Positions 42,854 to 52,584 of a stretch of DNA of 64,000 bases are shown one piece after another. Under the pieces are notes generated by a model, which ran no database searches, had not been told where the DNA came from, and was given only the letters and a program-made list of their open reading frames with translations. The stretch is from Njordibacter sp937773555 (lineage in GTDB: Bacteria; Pseudomonadota; Gammaproteobacteria; Pseudomonadales; Balneatricaceae), in the NCBI RefSeq assembly GCF_047730085.1, contig NZ_CP159830.1, positions 186,001-250,000 on the forward strand, written 5' to 3'. Each line of letters opens with the position of its first letter. Within the stretch, counting starts at the first letter, position 1. The translations under genes and the position numbers were made by a program.

Positions 42854-44662
42854 ATGATCGAAAAGTTAAGAAATGTGGCGATTGTAGCCCACGTAGACCA
42901 CGGTAAAACCACCTTGGTAGACAAGTTGCTAGAACAATCCGGCACCCTTGACCGTCGTGACCAAGGCACAGAGCGCCTTATGGACTCTAACGACCAAGAA
43001 AAAGAACGTGGTATTACCATTACTGCAAAAAACACTGCGGTAAGTTGGAATGGTTACCATATCAATATTGTGGACACCCCAGGACATGCTGACTTTGGTG
43101 GTGAAGTAGAGCGCGTTCTATCTATGGTAGATTGCGTCTTACTTTTGGTAGACGCCGTAGACGGACCGATGCCACAAACACGGTTTGTAACTCAAAAGGC
43201 TTTTCAACAAGGCCTCAGCCCTATTGTGGTTATTAACAAGATCGACCGTCCAGGCTCGCGACCAGATTGGGTTATGGACCAAGTATTCGATTTGTTCGAC
43301 TCTTTGGGCGCTACGGATGAGCAGTTAGACTTTCCTGTAATGTACACGTCTGCGATCAATGGTATTGCTGGTGCCTCACCAGACAATATGTCTGATGATA
43401 TGACGCCATTATTTGAATCATTGGTTGAGCATGTTAAATCACCAGACGTAGACCTTGAAGGCCCTTTGCAGATGCAAATTTCTGCGTTGGACTACTCAAG
43501 CTATGTAGGCGTTATTGGTGTAGGCCGTATAAAGCGTGGCAGCATGAAGGTGGGCCAGCAAGTTAAAGTAATTTCATCTGATGGCAAACACCGTGCAGCT
43601 AAGCTACAAAACGTGATGAGCTACATGGGCCTTGAGCGTATCGATGTAGCCACAGCCCAGGCTGGTGATATTGTGTGTGTTACTGGTATAGATGGTTTAA
43701 ATATTTCTGACACTATTTGTCACCCAGACCATGTTGAAGCATTGCCTGCATTAAGCATCGATGAGCCAACAGTGTCTATGACGTTCCAAGTCAACGATTC
43801 ACCGTTTGCTGGCCTTGATGGTAAGTTTGTTACTAGCCGTAATATCCGTGATCGTTTAGACCGTGAGCTTATTCACAATGTCGCCCTGCGTGTTACTCAA
43901 GGCGATACCCCAGACCGTTTTGTAGTGTCAGGCCGCGGTGAATTGCACTTGTCAGTGTTGATTGAAAGCATGCGTCGTGAAGGGTTTGAGATGGGTGTAG
44001 GACGTCCACAGGTTATCGAAAAAGAAGTTGATGGCGTGAAGATGGAGCCATACGAATCAGTATTGATTGACTGTGAAGATCAGCATCAAGGTTCACTAAT
44101 GGAAGAAATGGGTCGTCGTAAGGCGGAAATGACTAACATGGAGCCAGATGGTAAAGGCCGTACACGATTAGAATTTATCATTCCTTCACGTGGTCTGATC
44201 GGTTTCCGTGGTCAGTTCTTAACCCTAACCTCTGGTAGCGGTGTAATGACGTCTGTATTTGATCATTATGGTCAAGTTAAGCAGGGTGCCCTAGCTGAGC
44301 GCGAAAAAGGTGTATTGGTTTCTATGGTTAAGGGTAAGATCTTAGCATTTGCTTTGTTTAACCTGCAGACTCGCGGTCGGTTGATGGTTGAGCCAAACAT
44401 TGACGTATACGAAGGTATGCTTATTGGCGTTCACAGCCGTGGTAACGATTTGTGTGTTAACCCAACTAAGGGAAAGCAGCTTACCAACATCCGTGCAGCA
44501 GGTACTGATGAGAACATCGTTCTTAGCCCACCTATTCGCTTCTCACTTGAACAAGCGCTTGAATTTATCGAAGACGATGAGCTAGTAGAAGTTACACCAC
44601 ACTTCATCCGTCTGCGTAAGCGTCTACTTACAGAAACAGCGCGGAAGCGTTCACCTAAGTAA
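42854..44662 (+). CDS. typA: Translational GTPase TypA/BipA
   Basis: This 602-residue ribosome-associated GTPase has G1 AHVDHGKTT, G2 in KERGITITAKN, G3 DTPGHADFGG, G4 NKIDR and G5 TSAINGIAG. EF-G-like domains III and V and the unique C-terminal domain (GMLIGVHSRGNDLCVNPTKG and KQLTNIRAAGTDE) follow. It assists 50S assembly and growth at low temperature. It is followed by a strong terminator. Confidence 0.98.
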   Translation: MIEKLRNVAIVAHVDHGKTTLVDKLLEQSGTLDRRDQGTERLMDSNDQEKERGITITAKNTAVSWNGYHINIVDTPGHADFGGEVERVLSMVDCVLLLVDAVDGPMPQTRFVTQKAFQQGLSPIVVINKIDRPGSRPDWVMDQVFDLFDSLGATDEQLDFPVMYTSAINGIAGASPDNMSDDMTPLFESLVEHVKSPDVDLEGPLQMQISALDYSSYVGVIGVGRIKRGSMKVGQQVKVISSDGKHRAAKLQNVMSYMGLERIDVATAQAGDIVCVTGIDGLNISDTICHPDHVEALPALSIDEPTVSMTFQVNDSPFAGLDGKFVTSRNIRDRLDRELIHNVALRVTQGDTPDRFVVSGRGELHLSVLIESMRREGFEMGVGRPQVIEKEVDGVKMEPYESVLIDCEDQHQGSLMEEMGRRKAEMTNMEPDGKGRTRLEFIIPSRGLIGFRGQFLTLTSGSGVMTSVFDHYGQVKQGALAEREKGVLVSMVKGKILAFALFNLQTRGRLMVEPNIDVYEGMLIGVHSRGNDLCVNPTKGKQLTNIRAAGTDENIVLSPPIRFSLEQALEFIEDDELVEVTPHFIRLRKRLLTETARKRSPK

Positions 44663-44675
44663 ACATCCTTAGGTT

Positions 44676-44706
44676 GAAAAAGCCGATCAACAGATCGGCT
44701 TTTTTG
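44676..44706 (+). terminator. Intrinsic terminator after typA
   Basis: AGCCGATC and GATCGGCT form an eight-base-pair stem around AACA, flanked by A5 before and T6 after. It lies 14 bases past the typA stop. Confidence 0.93.
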
Positions 44707-44779
44707 TGTCTGTAGCAAAGGGTAGAGCTTTCAGCTTACTGTAGACTCTGTTAGTTTAGAGTGCTAAGAGGTTATTATT

Positions 44780-45151
44780 ATGAACAAAGTAATTATTAGC
44801 GCAGCCTGCCTGTGGCTTGTGGCTTGTGCTAGTCCTGCAACAAAACCCACCATCAGTAGTGAACAAGGTAATTTACCTAGCTTTACTGCTGCCTATGATG
44901 CCTTTAGTTGCGATCAGCTATATTCAGAGGCCCGGCGCATTGCAGGCCAGATGCATGATATTGCTGGAGTGCGAGACGAAGATGCACAAACGGAGCGACT
45001 AGAATTTGTGGGTGGGGTGTTGTACTGGCCAGTTTTGTTTTTGGTAGATGGTGGTAGCGACTCTAAAGCTGCAAGGGAAGAATACGACCAGTTAAAAGAT
45101 CGCTTGCTAAGCCTGACCGATTGGGAAGTTAAGGGCCAGTGCGGTGAGTAA
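44780..45151 (+). CDS. Small lipoprotein of unknown function
   Basis: This 123-residue protein begins with a signal peptide and lipobox (MNKVIISAACLWLVACASPA), so Cys16 would be lipidated. The rest contains two cysteines (FSCDQLYSEA and KGQCGE), a central hydrophobic stretch GVLYWPVLFLVDGG and an acidic-basic helix. AGAGG lies ahead of the ATG. I do not recognise the family. It probably sits at the inner or outer membrane. Confidence 0.75.
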   Translation: MNKVIISAACLWLVACASPATKPTISSEQGNLPSFTAAYDAFSCDQLYSEARRIAGQMHDIAGVRDEDAQTERLEFVGGVLYWPVLFLVDGGSDSKAAREEYDQLKDRLLSLTDWEVKGQCGE

Positions 45152-45172
45152 GCAGGCATAAAAAAGCAGGCA

Positions 45173-45202
45173 TAAAAAAAGCAGCTCGTGTGAGCTGCTT
45201 TC
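45173..45202. terminator. Hairpin terminator after the small lipoprotein gene
   Basis: AGCAGCTC and GAGCTGCT form an eight-base-pair stem around GTGT. A run of seven A precedes it and three T follow, so it should work better for minus-strand transcripts. The bases before it (45150-45179) are a 15-base unit AGCAGGCATAAAAA repeated about twice. Confidence 0.65.
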
Positions 45203-45449
45203 TGAGGCTAGTTTATTTTTATTATTAAGCCAAAGGTGTCTTTTTTTCTTATTGCGCTTATTATTTTTATTTGCGCTGAGGGCATATTACCAACTTCCCA
45301 CCCAGTGTCTAATACTAAAAAGTTATAGCCTGTATTAAAATTGGTATAAAGCGCTATTATTTTGATGACCGATAAACCGTCACCTTGTTTATAATTCGCC
45401 ACAAGATTAACATAGAACGGCTAATTACATTTCATCCAGTGACCCTCTT

Positions 45450-45725
45450 ATGGCCAGTATACAAGTCTCGTACCCCCATCAACATTCAATGACCCAAGCC
45501 CGTGAAGCCGTGCAAACCCTTGCCACCAAGCTTGGGACAAAGCTGGGTGTAAAAAGCGCCTGGCAGGCCGACGTATTGACGCTTGAGCGTCAGGGCATCA
45601 AAGGCTCGATGGTGTTGACCGAAGGGGTAGTAGACGTTGAACTTACCCTTGGCATGATGTTAACACCTATGAAGAGCCAAATTGAAGCAGAGGTTAACAA
45701 GCAGCTAGCACGCTGCTTGGGTTAA
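45450..45725 (+). CDS. Polyhydroxyalkanoate system family protein
   Basis: This 91-residue protein matches the PHA granule-region family: QVSYPHQHSMTQAREAVQTL, WQADVLTLERQGIKGSM and VELTLGMMLTPMKSQIE. Such genes sit near pha and hslUV genes in pseudomonads, but the biochemical role is unclear. It is convergent with hslU with 37 bases between. No phaC is in this window. Confidence 0.82.
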   Translation: MASIQVSYPHQHSMTQAREAVQTLATKLGTKLGVKSAWQADVLTLERQGIKGSMVLTEGVVDVELTLGMMLTPMKSQIEAEVNKQLARCLG

Positions 45726-45762
45726 GCTTTTTAGTGTTGTGTTGGTCGGCGGGCGAAACAAG

Positions 45763-47088
45763 TTACAATATATAGCGGCTTAAATCTTGGTCTTTCACCA
45801 GATCTTGTAGGTTTTTGTCAACATAGGTTTGGTTAATAACAACTTTCGCGCCTGAAGCTTGGTTAGCTGTAAACGATAGGTCTTCTAGCAGGCGCTCTAG
45901 CAGTGTATGTAGGCGCCGGGCACCGATGTTCTCAGTACTTTCGTTTACCTCATAGGCAAGCTCTGCTATGCGCTTGACGCCATCTTCACTAAATTCTAAA
46001 TCAACCCCCTCTACACTCAATAGGGCTTTATACTGCTGCGTGAGTGAATAGTTGGGTTCGGTAAGAATGCGAGCAAAATCTTCTGGCCGAAGGGCATTTA
46101 ACTCTACCCGAATAGGCAAGCGGCCTTGCAACTCTGGGATAAGGTCTGAGGGCTTTGCAACGTGAAATGCGCCTGAAGTAATAAACAGGATATGATCTGT
46201 CTTTACCATGCCGTATTTTGTGGTTACGGTACATCCTTCAATAAGTGGCAACAAATCACGCTGCACACCTTCACGAGACACATCACCGCTGCCACCTTCT
46301 TGTCTTTTGGCAATTTTGTCGATTTCATCTAGAAACACAATGCCATTTTGCTCTACAGCTTCTAACGCTTGTTGTTTAAGGTCCTCTTCCTTAACCAGGC
46401 CTGCAGCTTCTTCGTCTTGAAGTTGCTTTAGGGCGTCTGCAATGTTCATTTTTTTGGTTTGTTTTTTGTCTTTGCCCATATTGGCAAACAAACCTTGCAG
46501 CTGGTTGGTCATGTCTTCCATGCCAGGAGGCGCCATTATCTCAACCCCAACAGGAGCATTAGACACTTCAATATCAATCTCTTTGTCGTTTAGTAGGCCT
46601 TCTCTTAGCTTCTTGCGAAACATCTGACGGGTGCCAGACTCCTTAGTGATAGGCGAGTCATTTTCGCCACGGGCAGGGGGCAGCAACACATCTAAAATAC
46701 GATCTTCTGCACGGTCAGCTGCCTGGTTGGCTACTTTTGTAATAGCCTCTTCGCGCAGCATCTTCATAGCCGTTTCCATGAGGTCGCGAATAATAGATTC
46801 TACGTCGCGGCCTACATAGCCCACTTCAGTAAATTTTGTTGCTTCAATTTTTATAAAAGGGGCATGAGAAAGCTTAGCTAAACGGCGAGCAATCTCGGTT
46901 TTACCCACACCAGTAGGGCCGATCATCATAATGTTCTTAGGTGCAATTTCAGCCCGCATGTCAGGCTCGAGTTGCATACGGCGCCAGCGGTTTCGCAAGG
47001 CAATAGCCACAGCGCGTTTAGCAGCATCTTGGCCAATAATATGGTTGTTGAGTTGGCTGACGATTTCAGCAGGAGTCAGTTGAGACAT
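45763..47088 (-). CDS. hslU: ATP-dependent protease ATPase subunit HslU
   Basis: This 441-residue AAA+ unfoldase feeds substrates to HslV. It has IIGQDAAKRAVAIALRNRWRR near the start, Walker A GPTGVGKTEIARRLA, pore loop GYVGRD, an inserted I domain (residues about 110-240), Walker B GIVFLDEIDKI and sensor arginines GARRLHTLLERLLED. It follows hslV by nine bases and is under the same sigma-32 promoter. Confidence 0.98.
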   Translation of the reverse strand: MSQLTPAEIVSQLNNHIIGQDAAKRAVAIALRNRWRRMQLEPDMRAEIAPKNIMMIGPTGVGKTEIARRLAKLSHAPFIKIEATKFTEVGYVGRDVESIIRDLMETAMKMLREEAITKVANQAADRAEDRILDVLLPPARGENDSPITKESGTRQMFRKKLREGLLNDKEIDIEVSNAPVGVEIMAPPGMEDMTNQLQGLFANMGKDKKQTKKMNIADALKQLQDEEAAGLVKEEDLKQQALEAVEQNGIVFLDEIDKIAKRQEGGSGDVSREGVQRDLLPLIEGCTVTTKYGMVKTDHILFITSGAFHVAKPSDLIPELQGRLPIRVELNALRPEDFARILTEPNYSLTQQYKALLSVEGVDLEFSEDGVKRIAELAYEVNESTENIGARRLHTLLERLLEDLSFTANQASGAKVVINQTYVDKNLQDLVKDQDLSRYIL

Positions 47089-47097
47089 GGTTCAGCC

Positions 47098-47640
47098 TTA
47101 TTTCTTAGTTTGAGCAGTTAGGTCAATGGTTTCGATGGTCGTTTGATGATTGGTAAATACACAAATACTGGCGGCAATATTAAGGCTTTTACTAACAATG
47201 TCTTGAGCAGACAGCTCTGTGTTATCTAGCAGAGCCAATGCTGCTGCTTGCGCAAAGTTGCCACCAGAACCGATGGCAATAAGGCCGTGTTCTGGCTCTA
47301 TTACATCGCCAGTACCGCTGATAATAAGAGAGGCTTCCTCATTAGCAACCACCAACATGGCCTCTAGTCTGCGTAAAGCACGATCACTGCGCCATTCTTT
47401 GGCGAGTTCTACAGCAGACCTTACAAGCTGGCCATGGTGTTTTTCTAATTGGCTTTCAAAGCGTTCAAATAGAGTAAAAGCATCAGCGGTACCGCCAGCA
47501 AATCCTGCAATGACTTTGTCATGATATAGGCGGCGTACTTTGCGAGCATTACCTTTCATTACGGTATTGCCTAATGAAACTTGGCCGTCGCCACCCAATA
47601 CAACTTGATTGCCGCGGCGTACTGATACTATGGTGGTCAT
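47098..47640 (-). CDS. hslV: ATP-dependent protease peptidase subunit HslV
   Basis: This 180-residue proteasome-like peptidase begins MTTIVSVRRG; after Met removal Thr1 is the nucleophile. GDGQVSLGNTVMKGNARKVRR and AIGSGGNFAQAAALAL are family motifs. It forms a dodecamer capped by HslU and degrades misfolded proteins. A sigma-32 promoter lies 68-93 bases upstream. Confidence 0.98.
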   Translation of the reverse strand: MTTIVSVRRGNQVVLGGDGQVSLGNTVMKGNARKVRRLYHDKVIAGFAGGTADAFTLFERFESQLEKHHGQLVRSAVELAKEWRSDRALRRLEAMLVVANEEASLIISGTGDVIEPEHGLIAIGSGGNFAQAAALALLDNTELSAQDIVSKSLNIAASICVFTNHQTTIETIDLTAQTKK

Positions 47641-47707
47641 ATTTCATCCCTAATTGGCTGCACCCATGGGCTATACGCCATTGCGTGCATAATGCGATCC
47701 TTTTAGG

Positions 47708-47733
47708 ATGGGGTCGAGACGCTAAAATTCAAG
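47708..47733 (-). promoter_or_regulatory. Sigma-32 heat-shock promoter of hslVU
   Basis: On the minus strand CTTGAA (47733-47728), a 14-base spacer and CCCCAT (47713-47708) match the RpoH promoter consensus exactly in the core. It serves hslVU, a known heat-shock operon, and rpoH itself is in this window. Confidence 0.88.
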
Positions 47734-47755
47734 CGCAAAAACACTTAACAGATGA

Positions 47756-48346
47756 TTAGTTAGCGCTTTTGTTGATTCGAATTGATTCAATGCCCTGCTG
47801 GGCGAGAATATCTTCCGCTTTATTCAGAGTTGAGCGGTTACTAAATGGTCCAATACGAACACGGAACCATACTGATCCACTGCTCGAAACCGTTTTTTCA
47901 GCGACAACATTGTCCATATTAAGCAGAACTAGCCTAGCTCTAAGGCGGTTAGCATCTTTCATTTTACGAAAAGACCCTGCCTGTAGTAAGGTGTTCGTCT
48001 TCTTCTTAGGGTCCTTAGGTGTGGAGATATAAGCATCCACCTGCGTGGGGGTCACTTCACTGTCTGGGAGTAGAGTGTAAAAGTCAAAGTTGTCTTTTTG
48101 CTTACTCACACCTTTTTTGTTGGCAGCCTTGCCTTTGTTCTTAGGCACTCGTTTAACCACCTCAGTGGGGTTTGTTTTTTCAGCTACCACAGTGCTAGCC
48201 TTAGTATCATCTGGCTGTTGTGAAAGCATCAAAAGTGTGGCCAAAAAGGCCGTGCTCACCACTAACGTGAAAAACATAACCCAGCGAGAAACGGCAGGCT
48301 TAGGTTGCTTTTTAGGCTTGCGCTTAGCGTAATCGTGTGATGCCAC
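47756..48346 (-). CDS. SPOR-domain protein (FtsN-like)
   Basis: This 196-residue protein has a basic cytoplasmic start, one membrane segment (VMFFTLVVSTAFLATLLML, about residues 23-41), a lysine-rich linker, and a C-terminal SPOR domain of about 75 residues (LLQAGSFRKMKDANRLRARL onward) that binds denuded peptidoglycan at division sites. The place between argS and hslV matches ftsN-like genes of other gammaproteobacteria. It begins two bases after argS ends. Confidence 0.88.
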   Translation of the reverse strand: MASHDYAKRKPKKQPKPAVSRWVMFFTLVVSTAFLATLLMLSQQPDDTKASTVVAEKTNPTEVVKRVPKNKGKAANKKGVSKQKDNFDFYTLLPDSEVTPTQVDAYISTPKDPKKKTNTLLQAGSFRKMKDANRLRARLVLLNMDNVVAEKTVSSSGSVWFRVRIGPFSNRSTLNKAEDILAQQGIESIRINKSAN

Positions 48347-48348
48347 GA

Positions 48349-50106
48349 TTACATATGCTCTGGTGCGTCAACACCTAAAAGGGTTAAACCATTGTCCATT
48401 ACTTGGCGTGCAGCCATACACAGACACATGCGGGCGTTACGCAACTGAACGTCATCAATAACCATTCTGTGGGCATTATAGTAACTGTGAAAATGGCCAG
48501 CTAAATCTTTAAGGTAATGAGCCACTTGATGGGGCTCATGATTATAAGCTGCGTGCGCTATCACTTCTGGATACAGCTGTATTTGCTGCATTAGGCTGAT
48601 TTCTGCAGGTTCACTCAGCTTTTCAAGTTGCTCAAGCCCCATAACTGAATCCCAAGCCATGTTCTGTTCTGCAAGTTTTCTAATGAGGGTGCAAATGCGC
48701 GCGTGAGCATACTGAATATAATACACTGGGTTGTCTTTGCTCTCTGACTTAGCAAGCTCTAAGTCAAAATCCATATGTTGCTCTGCTTTGCGAGTAACAT
48801 AGAAAAACCGTGAGGCGTCTTTGCCTACTTCCTCTCGAAGTTCGCGTAAGGTGACAAAAGAACCACTGCGGGTAGACATGGGCACTCGTTCGTTGCCACG
48901 ATACAAAATAGCAAACTGAACCAACTTTACCACTAAGCGTTCTGGGTCTATACCTAGGGCTTGCAATGCAGCCTTCACTCGAGTGATGTAACCGTGGTGA
49001 TCTGCGCCCCACACGTTAATAACCGTATCCATGCCACGCTCAAACTTGTTTAAATGATAGGCAATGTCAGATGCAAAGTAGGTAGTTTGGCCGTTGTCAC
49101 GCTTTACTACACGGTCTTTGTCATCACCAAAGGCTGTAGAGCGGAACCATAAGGCCCCACCGTCTTCATAGACATGCCCTTGCTCTTGTAGTTTAGCAAT
49201 GGCGCGGTTAATCTGGTCACCCTGATCCAGGCTGCGTTCAGAAAACCAGTGCTGGAAGTCCACACCAAAGCCGTGTAAATCTTGCTCAATGTCATGACGA
49301 ATAGAGTTAAGGCCAGCATTAAATACTAAGCTATAGTCAGCTTGTCCCAGCAAACTTTGAGCCCGCTCAATCAAATCATCAATGTGCTTCTCTTTGTCAC
49401 CCTCTGGAGCATCTGCATGCAGCCTGCTCATTACCTCAGGTGCGCTGTGCTTGAGACGGTCACCTACCTGTGTGCGGAGGTGTTTGGCGATATCGTTAAC
49501 ATAAGCACCTTGATAGCCATTACTGGGGAAGGTGATCTCTTCCTCAGCTTGTTGTAAATAACGCAGCCACACACTTGCAGCCAAAATGTTCATTTGGCGG
49601 CCCGCATCGTTAACGTAATATTCCCTTTCTACATCATAGCCTGAGGCTTCCAGCAGATTAGACACGCTAGCGCCGTATGCTGCGCCGCGGCCATGGCCAA
49701 CGTGCAGGGGCCCGGTAGGGTTGGCAGATACAAATTCCACTTGCACTTTATGGCCAGCACCACTGTTATTGCGGCCAAACTGATCGGCGTCTGTCAGTAC
49801 TTTACCGATGATAGCCTGAGTGGCATCTTGGCTGATAAAAAAATTGATGAAACCTGGGCCTGCAATTTGTGTTTTAGTGACCGATTTTGATGCAGGCAAT
49901 TGACTACAAATTAGTTCAGCAATGTCACGCGGTTTGCGGCGTGCAACTTTAGCCAAAGTTAGAGCGACGTTGCATGCAAGATCTCCATGTTGCTTGTCGC
50001 GGGTATTGTCGATTTGGATGTTAGCGACTAGATCAGCGTCAAACTCACCTGCGGTTTTAAGGGCATCGATAGCTTGTTGGATAAGGTCTGCAATGTGTTG
50101 CTTCAT
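48349..50106 (-). CDS. argS: Arginyl-tRNA synthetase
   Basis: This 585-residue class I synthetase has the HIGH-type motif NPTGPLHVGHGRGAAYG, near residue 130, an N-terminal Add-1 domain, and MSTRSGSFVTL in place of the classical KMSKS, as usual for bacterial ArgRS. The C-terminal anticodon-binding helical domain (DDVQLRNARMCLCMAARQVM) is complete. It is followed directly by the SPOR gene. Confidence 0.97.
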   Translation of the reverse strand: MKQHIADLIQQAIDALKTAGEFDADLVANIQIDNTRDKQHGDLACNVALTLAKVARRKPRDIAELICSQLPASKSVTKTQIAGPGFINFFISQDATQAIIGKVLTDADQFGRNNSGAGHKVQVEFVSANPTGPLHVGHGRGAAYGASVSNLLEASGYDVEREYYVNDAGRQMNILAASVWLRYLQQAEEEITFPSNGYQGAYVNDIAKHLRTQVGDRLKHSAPEVMSRLHADAPEGDKEKHIDDLIERAQSLLGQADYSLVFNAGLNSIRHDIEQDLHGFGVDFQHWFSERSLDQGDQINRAIAKLQEQGHVYEDGGALWFRSTAFGDDKDRVVKRDNGQTTYFASDIAYHLNKFERGMDTVINVWGADHHGYITRVKAALQALGIDPERLVVKLVQFAILYRGNERVPMSTRSGSFVTLRELREEVGKDASRFFYVTRKAEQHMDFDLELAKSESKDNPVYYIQYAHARICTLIRKLAEQNMAWDSVMGLEQLEKLSEPAEISLMQQIQLYPEVIAHAAYNHEPHQVAHYLKDLAGHFHSYYNAHRMVIDDVQLRNARMCLCMAARQVMDNGLTLLGVDAPEHM

Positions 50107-50185
50107 GGTGGCGTATAGGCTTCTAAAAGGTTTAAGTGCAGCCTCAAAAATGAGGCCGTAACAACTCGGTGTGCATTAGTGGTAA

Positions 50186-52396
50186 TTATCCCAGTTCTTG
50201 CGGGTCTATGTCTAGACTCCAGCGTATTTTACGGGCTGCTGGATGTTGATCTAATAAGTGGCATAATTGCTGTAATAATTGCTGTAATTGTTTACGGTTT
50301 GGGTGCTGAAGTTGTAATTGAGCACGATAATAGTGTGCTCTGCGAGCCATAAAAGCAGGCATAGGGCCAAACATGAGTAAGGACTTAGTAAGTGGCTGCA
50401 GCACGGGGTTTTGTACCTGTTGCCCTAACCAATTCAGCAGGGCAAAGGCCTGCGTTGCATCTTTGGCTTGCGCATGAAATAAAGCCATGTGGCCAGTAGG
50501 AGGCAAACCGCTTTGCTGGCGACTAGTGAGCTCTTGCTGAGCAAAGGCGTTGTACCCTTTATTAACTAAAATATTAATAGTGGGGTGGTCTGCTTGATAA
50601 GTTTGAATCACTGCTGTGCCCGGTATCTGAGCACGGCCAGCACGGCCAGCAGTCTGCACTAGCAGCTGTGCTAGTTTTTCTGGGCCACGAAAATCACTAC
50701 TAAAAAGGCTGGCGTCAGCATCTAAAATAGCGGCCAAAGTAACATTAGGGAAATGGTGGCCCTTAGCCAGCATCTGTGTACCCACCAATAAGCACGGTTG
50801 GCCAAGATGTACTTGCTCTAACATTGTTTCTAAACTACCTTTTTTGCGGGTAGTGTCACGATCTATGCGATGAACTGGGGTGTTAGGGAAAAGCGTGTTT
50901 AGCTGCTCTTCTGTTCGTTCGGTGCCTTGGCCGAGGGGTTTTAGCTGAGAGCTGTGGCACTTTGGGCAATGCAGATGTATGGGTTGTTGGTGCTCACAGT
51001 GATGGCAGTGGAGCCTTGGGGGACGGCGGTGTAAGGTCATGCTGGAGTCGCAGGCAGGGCATTGTGCGGTTTCACCACAAGCCTGGCATTGCAGGCTAGG
51101 GGCAAAGCCCCGTCTGTTGAGCATTAGCAAAACTTGATGGCCTAAATCCAGCTGGATTTGAACCATTGCCTGCAGCTGTTCAGAGATACCAGCCTGTTGC
51201 GGTTGGTTGCGTAGATCAATCACCTCGTAACTTTGGCTACTTGCCTTTCCTGCCCTCTGGGTTAATAGCCATTGGCTAAACCGCCCCCGTGCCACATTTG
51301 CCAAACTCTCTAATGAGGGTGTGGCTGAGCCTAATAATATTGGAATTTTAGCGTCGGCAGCACGCTTTATGGCTAAGTCTCGGCCATGGTAGCGAAAACC
51401 TTCTTGCTGCTTATAAGCTTGATCATGTTCTTCATCAATGATAATTAGGCCTAGGTCTGGTATTGGGGTAAATAAAGCAGACCGTGTGCCTATTATAATA
51501 TCAGCCTGCCCAAGCCCTGCTTGTTGCCAAGCGTTAAGTCTCTGATGTTCTGTAAGGCCCGAGTGAAGAGCCAATACTCGGTTGTTAAAGCGTTGTTTAA
51601 GTCGCTGCAGTAGCTGTGGTGTAAGGCCTATTTCGGGAACCAACAATAGGGTGCGTTTACCTGCCTGCAATTGCTCTGCAATGGCATGAAAATAGACTTC
51701 AGTCTTGCCGCTGCCGGTAACACCATTTAATAGGTTGCAACTAAATACATCCTTTACCTTAGCTAAGTGTTCAACAATATGTGTTTGTTCTGCGTTAAGA
51801 ACCAGGCCTTGTTCAGCCAGTTTTAAAGTTACATTTTGAGGCTTAGGGTAGCTGGTAGTGAGCCATTTTTTGTCTAAAAAAGGCTTTAGTTGGCTAGGTT
51901 TTATGCCTATAGTTTGGAGCTGACTAAGATTAAACACGGGTGCCAAGGTGCTAATTTGTTGCCAAAGGAGCTGTTGTTTTTTTGCCCTGCCAAACTCTGC
52001 CTCTACATTAGCGACCTGCCAATTGAGTTGGATGAGTTGATTAGGTATGGGTTGGCGCAGTTTAGCAGGTAGTAGGTGCATAAGTGAGTCACCTAATGGG
52101 TGTTGGTAATACTCAGCTGCCCATAGCCCTAGCTGCCAAAGGTCTTTGGGCAATAGTGGTGTGTTATCTAATAGTTCAATAATAGGCTTAAGTTTACTAA
52201 GGTCTAAGTCTGTGGTTTGGCTTATGCCCACAATAAGCCCTACTCTTTGGCTACGACCTAAGGTTACATGGACACGTAAGCCAATTGTCGGCAAGCAAGA
52301 GTCTTTTGTTGTGTCTGGCGCTAAATAAGTAAACTCTTGGCGTAGACCAGTGGCGAGGGCGATTTTTAGATACATAGGCACTGGAAAATAGAACAT
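50186..52396 (-). CDS. priA: Primosomal protein N' (replication restart helicase PriA)
   Basis: This 736-residue superfamily 2 helicase restarts stalled forks. It has an N-terminal 3' DNA-binding domain, Walker A GVTGSGKTEVYF (near residue 230), the DEEH box (IIIDEEHDQAYKQQEG) and two zinc-binding cysteine groups (CQACGETAQCPAC, then CHHCEH and CPKC). The C-terminal helicase motifs TQMLAKGHHFPNVTLAAI and AGRAGRAQIPG are intact. A second Met at 52375 (MYLKIALATG) fits the family start as well; neither site has a good Shine-Dalgarno. It is divergent from rpmE. Confidence 0.96.
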   Translation of the reverse strand: MFYFPVPMYLKIALATGLRQEFTYLAPDTTKDSCLPTIGLRVHVTLGRSQRVGLIVGISQTTDLDLSKLKPIIELLDNTPLLPKDLWQLGLWAAEYYQHPLGDSLMHLLPAKLRQPIPNQLIQLNWQVANVEAEFGRAKKQQLLWQQISTLAPVFNLSQLQTIGIKPSQLKPFLDKKWLTTSYPKPQNVTLKLAEQGLVLNAEQTHIVEHLAKVKDVFSCNLLNGVTGSGKTEVYFHAIAEQLQAGKRTLLLVPEIGLTPQLLQRLKQRFNNRVLALHSGLTEHQRLNAWQQAGLGQADIIIGTRSALFTPIPDLGLIIIDEEHDQAYKQQEGFRYHGRDLAIKRAADAKIPILLGSATPSLESLANVARGRFSQWLLTQRAGKASSQSYEVIDLRNQPQQAGISEQLQAMVQIQLDLGHQVLLMLNRRGFAPSLQCQACGETAQCPACDSSMTLHRRPPRLHCHHCEHQQPIHLHCPKCHSSQLKPLGQGTERTEEQLNTLFPNTPVHRIDRDTTRKKGSLETMLEQVHLGQPCLLVGTQMLAKGHHFPNVTLAAILDADASLFSSDFRGPEKLAQLLVQTAGRAGRAQIPGTAVIQTYQADHPTINILVNKGYNAFAQQELTSRQQSGLPPTGHMALFHAQAKDATQAFALLNWLGQQVQNPVLQPLTKSLLMFGPMPAFMARRAHYYRAQLQLQHPNRKQLQQLLQQLCHLLDQHPAARKIRWSLDIDPQELG

Positions 52397-52508
52397 TTAA
52401 GGCAATTGAGTTATGAGGTTATCCTACACCAAAGTGCCTTTGTTTGTGGTGTTTACAAAGATAAACTGCTCATTTGGTTAATTGTAACGTTTGTGTTGTC
52501 AAAAAGGC

Positions 52509-52536
52509 TTGCTTATCTTCAGGCGTCTGGTAGAAT
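52509..52536 (+). promoter_or_regulatory. Sigma-70 promoter of rpmE
   Basis: TTGCTT (52509-52514), a 16-base spacer and TAGAAT (52531-52536) lie about 130 bases before rpmE, giving a leader of roughly 120 bases. Confidence 0.5.
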
Positions 52537-52584
52537 TTTGCCTCTATTTTTAGGGCCTGCCGGTTGTCGGTTGGCTAATTTGAA

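Noticed and set aside
45208..45402. A 64-codon minus-strand frame in the spacer after the lipoprotein gene
   Set aside because: It starts with GTG without a ribosome binding site, has biased AT-rich composition, and shows no family motif. The spacer 45203-45449 otherwise shows nothing.
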